Of a stretch of DNA of 64,000 bases, positions 58,730 to 64,000 are shown one piece after another; position 1 is the first letter of the stretch, and each line of letters opens with the position of its first letter. The position numbers were made by a program, and so were the translations under genes. Source of the DNA: Protopterus annectens (lineage: Eukaryota; Chordata; Ceratodontiformes; Protopteridae); the NCBI RefSeq assembly GCF_019279795.1, contig NC_056745.1:505410903-505474902 (forward strand), given 5' to 3'. The notes under the pieces were generated by a model. The model did no database searches and was not told where the DNA came from. It worked only from the letters and a program-made list of their open reading frames with translations.

Positions 58730-58806
58730 TCTTTTCTGAAGAAGCTGCTTTCTATAGGAGCAGCGAAAACGCTTTTATTTTTAATAATAAAGTTGCGTTC
58801 AAGAAA
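58730..58806 (+). ncRNA. Hammerhead-like ribozyme motif, right PLE copy
   Basis: In order: UCUUUU (stem I, 5' side), CUGAAGAA core, a GCUGCU/AGCAGC stem II with a 9-nt loop, GAA, a stem III of AACGC with GCGUU across a 22-nt loop, the predicted cleavage base C at 58800, and AAGAAA (stem I, 3' side). This is the hammerhead order CUGANGA, stem II, GAAA, stem III, NUH. The one departure is an extra A between the CUGANGA box and stem II. Hammerhead motifs are known from the ends of Penelope-like elements. Confidence 0.6.
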
Positions 58807-58881
58807 TACTTTTGGTGGAAGCGTCCGTTACTGGGTTGGACTATCTAAGTGGTGTTCGCATTGACTGCTAACCTTCCGGTT

Positions 58882-58896
58882 TACATTCTGGATTCA
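58882..58896. repeat. Right target-site duplication of the PLE pair
   Basis: TACATTCTGGATTCA, identical to 55641-55655. Confidence 0.92.
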
Positions 58897-59754
58897 GCCA
58901 TGACCCTACTTGAATAATCTTTTTGGGCTTAAAGTTATTTATACTAATCATAACAAAATATCAAAAAATCCAATGAGAGTTAAGATGGACTAAAGAATTA
59001 TCAGGGGACTACAACTCGCTAACAGGACAAAGTTAACAGACTCCATTCTCCACCATGGTGAGAATGGGGTACACTGTCATTAGCACAAGTGTATATAACA
59101 AAAGCAACAAAAGTAAAACTACTACAGCAACATATGCTTTGCATGCCTTAAAGAAAACTCTGCCCTCTCCTAACGTTTAACTCAATCCTTGGGTTTCTTT
59201 TCACCCTACAATACTGTTCCAGTATTGTGTAGGTACCAGAAACTTACTTGTACTTTTTAAAACTTTTATTTCCTTGCACTGGAATCAAAGGAAGGGAAAA
59301 CTAACCTACTTTTTTTTTTTCAATTTTTCACATGATTTGCAGAGGAATTTGTTTTTGCCTGCATGACTTACCATGGACACAGCTAAATCTGTAGTTTACC
59401 CTGTCGGGTACTGTTGTCAATCTTAGATGGGCAATCGATCCTGCTGTCAGGAACACAGCAGCTGATATAACAAAAAAAAGACAGAAACCTGTGGAACTGT
59501 TTCCACTGTTTTTACAGAGAGGAGGAGAACTTAGCACTCCCCTTTCATAGCAAAACAAAGCAATTAGTTCAGTCAGGGTTTTAAAGGCAATTTGTCACCT
59601 CTTCTGACAAATCTACATAAGCAGCAACACAGTACTGAAATACTAAGCTTTACATGTTGGTTATTTTGAACAGTTAAGATAACCTAAATGTAGTATCAAA
59701 GATTTATGTGCCATTTACAGAAAAGTCAAAAAATATTGTTTCTTGTAAGGTATC
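58897..59754. other. Unassigned sequence
   Basis: A minus-strand open frame of 76 codons at 59328-59558 has a hydrophobic stretch (FFVISAAVFLTAG) but no family resemblance. Nothing else was supported. Confidence 0.3.
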
Positions 59755-59985
59755 AACACATTTATGTATTTAACATTTGTTGACTGGAAAAGTCCGACTA
59801 GGACAGAGCCTATTTCAGTGGAGGCCCTGGGAGAAACACTCCAGACGCATGTCTTTGGAATGTGGAAGGAAACCCACGAGAATGCAGGGAGGACATGCAG
59901 ACTCTGCACAAAAGGCACCCCAGTCAAGAAAAGATCGAGAAAACCTCTTGCTGTGAGGCAACAACGTTAAATGCTGCAACACTAA
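59755..59985 (-). mobile_element. V-SINE with tail family 2
   Basis: On the minus strand, it has the tRNA-like head (GTTGCCTCACAGCAAGAGG), the core TTTTGTGCAGAGTCTGCATG, a GTGGGTTTCCTTCCACATTC segment, and a tail ending CAGTCAACAAATGTTAAATA. The tail is that of the repeats at 222-305 and 980-1121, not that of the other V-SINEs in the window. A C11(AC)n tract follows at 59990-60012, next to DIRS-C. Confidence 0.8.
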
Positions 59986-60392
59986 TCTGCCCCCCCCCCC
60001 ACACACACACACAAAACTGGATAGCATCTGCAGTCATAACAAATGGGTTGTCCTGTCGTCAGGCAGCCCTTCGGTCGGCCGGATTCCAAAGACTGGGTCC
60101 GGCTTCGGCTGATGTCGCACTTCACCCGACGTCATCTCTGCTGGTCTTCGGGTATAAAGGCATCAGCCGACGCCATTTTCCTCAGTGTTTCTTGCCCCAG
60201 ATGCCAGTTGCCCTCTTGGAAGGCTAGATTTTGGATAAATGCCAATGTTTCCAAAAAAGTAGAAGGCAAACACAAAAAATAAGCATGTATGTACATATAT
60301 ACAAACAAATACACCATAAGAGACTCCCCCCCCAGCTAGCTATTAGGAGGGTAAATACCCTAGGAGTACCACAGAGGGGAAGGAGGGAGGGT

Positions 60393-60500
60393 AATCCTGA
60401 CTGCAGATGCTATCCAGTTCGGACATCTACATTTATGGTAGGTACAAAACTGTACTATGTCCTTTATGGATGCATCTGCAGTCATAACAAATGGGTAGAA
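60393..60500. repeat. Internal complementary region of DIRS-C
   Basis: GACTGCAGATGCTATCCAGT is the complement of the left end at about 60016-60035. The second half (CTTTATGGATGCATCTGCAG) should pair with the right end outside the window. Confidence 0.85.
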
Positions 60501-60531
60501 TACCATAGCCAAACTAGGGGAGGAAGAAAAA

Positions 60532-61854
60532 TTATGGTGTAGTTAGGATCCCTTGCAGTACAGCAGTGGCAAACCCTGCTCGGGATCTAGAGTATAGAGG
60601 TAAATTATAATGCTTGGCAAATGTATGCACGGAGGTCCAAGTAGCCGCCTCAATAATGTCCTTGGTTGCCACTCCTCGTAAGAAAGCTGTGGTAGTGGCT
60701 GTAGCCCTTGTAGAATGAGGTCTTATGTTCTGTGGAATTGGTTTTCCATGGTAGGAGTAACAGAATCTTATGCAATTTCCTATCCATTTGGAGATTGTCT
60801 GTTTGGAAATTGCTTTTCCTTCCCTTCCTGTTGCATAGGCTACAAAAAGCTGGTCAGTTTTTCTGTTACTTTTGGTTCTGTCCAGGTAGTAGCGTAGCTG
60901 TCTATGTACATCCAAGGTATGCAGCATTCTTTCCCCTCTGTTTTGTGGATTGGGAAAGAAGGTAGGTAGGTGGATTGCCTGGTTTAAAGACACTCTGGAT
61001 ACCACCTTAGGCATAAATGTACGATTAGTTCTCATGGACACCCTATCTTGATGGAAGATTAGGAAGGGTTGCACTGCCATTAAGGCCTGTAGTTCCGAAA
61101 CCGTCCTTGCTGAGGTAATTGCCAGTAGGAAAGCAGTTTTCCATGACAGGTGTTGTAGATCTGCTGTTGCTGCTGGTTCAAATGGAGGGAGTGTCAACTT
61201 TTCTAGCACAAAGTTCTTCAAGTCCCATGCTGGTAATGGTGGTTTCCTAGGAGGTTTTACATTCTTGATCCCTCTGAGGAACTGCCTGAGTAGAGGATGT
61301 GAAAAGACAGGTGGATCAAAGCTGTATTCTGCTGAAATAGCTGATGCATGTATCTTGATGGAGGAATAGGACAGGCCTGTATGTAGAAGCTCTGCCAAGT
61401 ACTCCAGAATGTTAGCAATATCTATGTTCGACACATCTTTTCCTCTTTCAGTACTCCAAATGACAAACCTTTTCCATTTTCCTGCATAGTTCCTTCTTGT
61501 TGAAGGTCTGCGGGCTTCAAGGATAATGTCTTTAACCCTTTGGGAAAGGTCTTGGTTAATTGCTGCTATGTGATGTTCCAGGCAGTCAGTTGCAAGGTTT
61601 TTAGGTTTGGATGCATGATGTTGTAGTTGTTCTGAGTTAACATCAAAGGCATCAGGGGTATTGACCACATTTTCTCCCGAGACATGCTCCTCAGCAATGG
61701 GTACCAGTGTTGTCTTGGCCAGTTCGGAGCTATCAGGATTATCCTTGGACGTTCCTCTTTGATTTTCAGTAGTACCTTGTGCATCAAGGGAAGAGGTGGA
61801 AATGCATATGCTGTCAGGCCTTTCCAGCTGAAGGATAGAGAGTCCACCTTCCAT
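60532..61854 (-). CDS. DIRS-C tyrosine recombinase, open over its whole length
   Basis: This uninterrupted frame of 440 codons starts at an ATG buried in the methyltransferase-like frame (Ala-Trp codons), as in copy A. Residues 1-90 are a low-complexity tail. Residues about 105-200 form the core-binding domain (ARRPSTRRNYAGKWKRF). The catalytic half has the Arg in TSARTVSELQAL, the HxxR box as HSTR, the His in ATWTSVHTF, and the Tyr candidate in KHYNLPLYS near the C-terminus. It ends just before the internal complementary region. In DIRS elements this enzyme is thought to recombine the circular intermediate into the genome. All catalytic positions being present, it could be functional. Expression is unknown. 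Confidence 0.92.
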   Translation of the reverse strand: MEGGLSILQLERPDSICISTSSLDAQGTTENQRGTSKDNPDSSELAKTTLVPIAEEHVSGENVVNTPDAFDVNSEQLQHHASKPKNLATDCLEHHIAAINQDLSQRVKDIILEARRPSTRRNYAGKWKRFVIWSTERGKDVSNIDIANILEYLAELLHTGLSYSSIKIHASAISAEYSFDPPVFSHPLLRQFLRGIKNVKPPRKPPLPAWDLKNFVLEKLTLPPFEPAATADLQHLSWKTAFLLAITSARTVSELQALMAVQPFLIFHQDRVSMRTNRTFMPKVVSRVSLNQAIHLPTFFPNPQNRGERMLHTLDVHRQLRYYLDRTKSNRKTDQLFVAYATGREGKAISKQTISKWIGNCIRFCYSYHGKPIPQNIRPHSTRATATTTAFLRGVATKDIIEAATWTSVHTFAKHYNLPLYSRSRAGFATAVLQGILTTP

Positions 61855-63553
61855 GCAAGTGGGTGGAATGTCCTTGTGCAGAATTTTTGAGCTGGTGATT
61901 GAGTGGGGAAGCGAATAGATCTATTTGTGGCATTCCCCATTTCTTTGTGATGGCCTTGAAGATGTCCGGGTGTAGCATCCATTCGTGAGCATCCAAGGTG
62001 GTTCTGCTTAACATGTCTGCTAGGGTGTTCTCTTTTCCCGGCACAAATATTGCCTGTAACTGGATGTTGTAGCTGAGAGCCAGATTCCAAAGGTCCAAAG
62101 TCATTCTGCATAGGGGTATGAATGAGTGCCTCCCTGTTTGTTGATGTACCACATGACTGTGGTGTTGTCTGTCCTTATCATCAAATGGCCTTCTTTGAGG
62201 AATGGTCTGAATTTTTGGATTGCCAGTTTTACTGCCAGCATTTCTTTTTGGTTTATGTGCAGGTGCAGCTGGTCCTGAGTCCACAATCCTTGTATGCATT
62301 TGTCCAGCATGTGCGCCCCCCATCCTAGGTCTGAGGCGTCCGTTGTGATGGTTTGGCTTGCTCGAAAGTTGTGGAAGGGTAAGCCTGGGTTTGACTGGCA
62401 TGCTTGAGCCCACCATAGGAACTCCTGTTTTAGGCATGGGATTAGTGGTATTTCTGTTTCTAAGCTGTGCCTGTGCTGAGACCATAAATTCTTTAGGTAC
62501 AACTGTAGCTTTTCTCATATGCAGTCTGGCATGTGGGACCAAGATTATGCATGATGCCATGAAGCCCAAGGCCTGCAGAACTTTTCTTGCTGTTAGTTTG
62601 TTCTGCTTTGTTAATGCCAAGAAGTAAAGAGGGAGCTCTTTTCGTTTTTCTGCAGTTAGGAATGCCATTTGTTTTACTGTGTCCAATTCCGCGCCCAAGA
62701 ATGTTCTTGTTTGGGATGGTATCAGCCTTGACTTTTGTAAATTGACTGTGTATCCCAGGGCTTGTAGCAAGTAAATGACCCTTTGTAAGTCTGTTGTCAG
62801 CTTGCTTTTGTTGTCCGCTTGTAACAGGCAGTCGTCCAGGTATGGATAAATTTGGATTCCCTGTACTCTGCAGTGAGCGATTACTGATGCCAGGCATTTT
62901 GTGAATACTCTGGGGGCAGTAGATAAGCCAAAGGGCAATGCTGAGAATTGATAATGCTCTGATCCTGCAAGAAATCTGAGGTATCTTCTGCAATTTGGTC
63001 GAATGGGGACGTGCAGGTATGCCTCCTTGAGATCTAGAGTTACCAGCCAACACTCCTTGCCCAGCATGGGAAGAAGTTGCTGTAGGGTCAGCATTTTGAA
63101 TTTTGGGACAATGATGTATGTGTTTAAGATGGACAGGTCGAGAATAGGTCTCCAACTTTTCTCTTTTCTTGGCACTAGGAAGAGTCTGGAGTAGAATCCT
63201 TTGCCCTGTTCTGTTATTGGTACTCTTTCCACAGCTCTCATCTTTGTTAATTCCGCTATCTGCTGCAGAGCTTTTATTTTTTGATTTGGAGGCAGGTTTG
63301 GCATTCCTCTTTTTACTGGTAAGGTGTGGAAGTGGAACCGGTAGCCTTGGTCTATGGTTTGCAAAATCCACTTGTCTTTTGTGATATAGTGCCAATTTTT
63401 CGAAAATAAGGCTAACTTTCCGCCTAATGGTGCTGCTATTTGCTCCCTGGTAGGCGGGGTCAGAGCCAAGTCACTGTGATTGTCCTGTTGCAGTGGCAGT
63501 GGTTGTGTCTGTGCCTCGGTTATTGCCTTGCCACTGTCGTCCTCTGTAGGCAC
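61566..63553 (-). pseudogene. DIRS-C Pol: intact RT, shifted RNase H, methyltransferase-like domain
   Basis: One frame of 579 codons starts at 63553. The RT is complete, with GFYSRLFLVPRKEKSWRPI, LDLSILNTYIIV, LVTLDLKEAYLHVPI (motif-A Asp), LPFGLSTAPRVFTK and IQIYPYLDDCLL. After HMRK at about 62513 an extra A throws RNase H into another frame (62101-62502, with TITTDASDLGWGAHM and MIRTDNTTVMWYINKQGG). A one-base loss near 62118 restores the first frame for LADMLSRT and IDLFASP. A third shift near 61885 leads to the methyltransferase-like part (KVDSLSFSW, AYAFPPLPLM, LIAPNWPRQHWYP). The RT domain itself is unbroken. Confidence 0.9.
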
Positions 63554-63615
63554 CTCCTCTGGATTGATTTCTGCCTCTAGAGCGTCTATTCCTGCCCCTT
63601 TGGGATCTTGTGGAG

Positions 63616-64000
63616 TCAGGAAAGGACCAATTTTGGCAGGCCAGTTCCTGCTAAACCTTGGGGCTGAACCTGTAAGAAATCTTTAACTGTTTGTACAGAT
63701 TTTGCCTTTTCTTCCATTTTCTTCATTACCTGCTGGGCAGGTGTACCAAATAGACTGGCCTTATCCATAGGAGCATCTAATAGCTTTGCTTTAACATGAT
63801 CCGGTAAGACCTGTTCTTTCAACCATGCATGCCTTCTTATCACTGTGCCAGTCATGGCTGATCTAAATGAAGCCTCCAGTGCATCATAGCCACATTTTAA
63901 GGAATGGTTACTAACCTGTTGGATGTTATTCACCATTTCTAATACATATTTCTTATCTAAAGATTCATCAGAGGACAGTTTTTAGTTAACTGATCAAGCA
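63616..64000 (-). pseudogene. DIRS-C Gag-like protein, C-terminal part
   Basis: The minus strand has GYDALEASFRSAMTG, VIRRHAWLKEQVLPDHVKAKL and KSVQTVKDFLQVQP, the conserved C-terminal block of the DIRS-A and B Gag. The rest, with the Cys/His head, lies beyond the window. Whether the full frame is open cannot be judged. Confidence 0.8.

Larger units (their letters stand above)
55656..58881. mobile_element. Head-to-head pair of Penelope-like elements
   Basis: The left copy (minus) spans 55656-57366 or so, and the right copy (plus) starts at 57367. Their shared parts form an inverted repeat (55693-57228 against 57367-58881) that is nearly identical over 1.5 kb. The left copy continues a further 138 bp into its 5' side, and that stretch is the spacer of the hairpin. 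At its outer 3' end the left copy has 37 bp absent from the right copy. One 15-bp target duplication encloses the whole, so it integrated as a single unit. Confidence 0.92.
60016..64000 (-). mobile_element. DIRS-type retrotransposon, copy C, cut by the window edge
   Basis: Same subfamily as A and B. The left inverted repeat runs at about 60022-60215 and the internal complementary region at 60393-60500. The internal region predicts about 45 more bases at the left end (complement of CGGACATCTACATTTATGG and onward) that are missing, so the end is trimmed next to the (AC)n tract. The recombinase is a single open frame and the RT is intact. Gag and the right end lie beyond base 64000. Confidence 0.92.

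Noticed and set aside
59328..59558. 76-codon frame with a hydrophobic stretch as a possible secreted or membrane peptide
   Set aside because: Short, isolated and with no start-context or splice support.
1..64000. CRISPR arrays, bacterial operons, rRNA genes
   Set aside because: No spaced direct repeats, operon-like gene runs or rRNA-like sequence were seen. All content points to vertebrate nuclear DNA.

Overview
This window looks like TE-dense DNA from a vertebrate nuclear genome, and I see no convincing host protein-coding gene in it. The repeat mix is DIRS tyrosine-recombinase retrotransposons, Penelope-like elements (PLEs) with GIY-YIG endonucleases, CR1/L2-clade LINEs with an esterase ORF1, a BovB-like RTE, V-SINE-type tRNA-derived SINEs and a TTAA-type foldback transposon. 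That combination fits an anamniote with a large genome (a lungfish-, bichir-, frog- or caecilian-like animal). The species cannot be fixed from the sequence alone.

Layout. 1-567: broken Ty3/Gypsy RT and a short repeat. 568-6305: nearly full-length DIRS-A (minus). 7330-25000: an old DIRS-like RT on the minus strand, cut in two by a 16.8 kb nest (8035-24836). The nest is a head-to-head pair of PLE copies (left arm minus, right arm plus) bounded by a 14-bp target-site duplication. A CR1/L2 LINE (9523-14826) and a V-SINE later entered the left arm, another V-SINE entered the right arm, and DIRS-B (16739-22157) landed between the arms. 25.0-30.2 kb: mostly unassigned DNA with a (TG)n tract and a 595-bp inverted-repeat transposon. 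30214-32640: truncated DIRS-D (minus). 32690-33870: 5' part of another PLE ending in a palindrome of two inverted PLE ends. 33989-35122: truncated LINE copy. 36848-42847: full-length DIRS-E (plus). 42.8-47.4 kb: unassigned DNA. 47440-49260: BovB-like RTE with an inverted 5' part. 49810-51335: old CR1/L2 LINE (minus). 52435-54753: 2.3 kb TTAA/T2-like foldback element carrying a V-SINE. 55641-58896: a second, younger head-to-head PLE pair with a 15-bp target-site duplication. 60016-64000: DIRS-C (minus), the best-preserved DIRS, running off the right edge.

How the parts work together. Each DIRS copy carries Gag, a Pol (RT, RNase H, a methyltransferase-like domain) and a tyrosine recombinase in an overlapping frame. 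Its split inverted ends are complemented by an internal region next to the recombinase. The PLE copies carry RT and GIY-YIG domains, and near their ends have a conserved RNA fold resembling the hammerhead ribozyme. The most notable result is that three independent PLE loci here share the same head-to-head, 5'-to-5' arrangement. In two of them the whole pair sits inside one target-site duplication, so the pair appears to have integrated as a unit.
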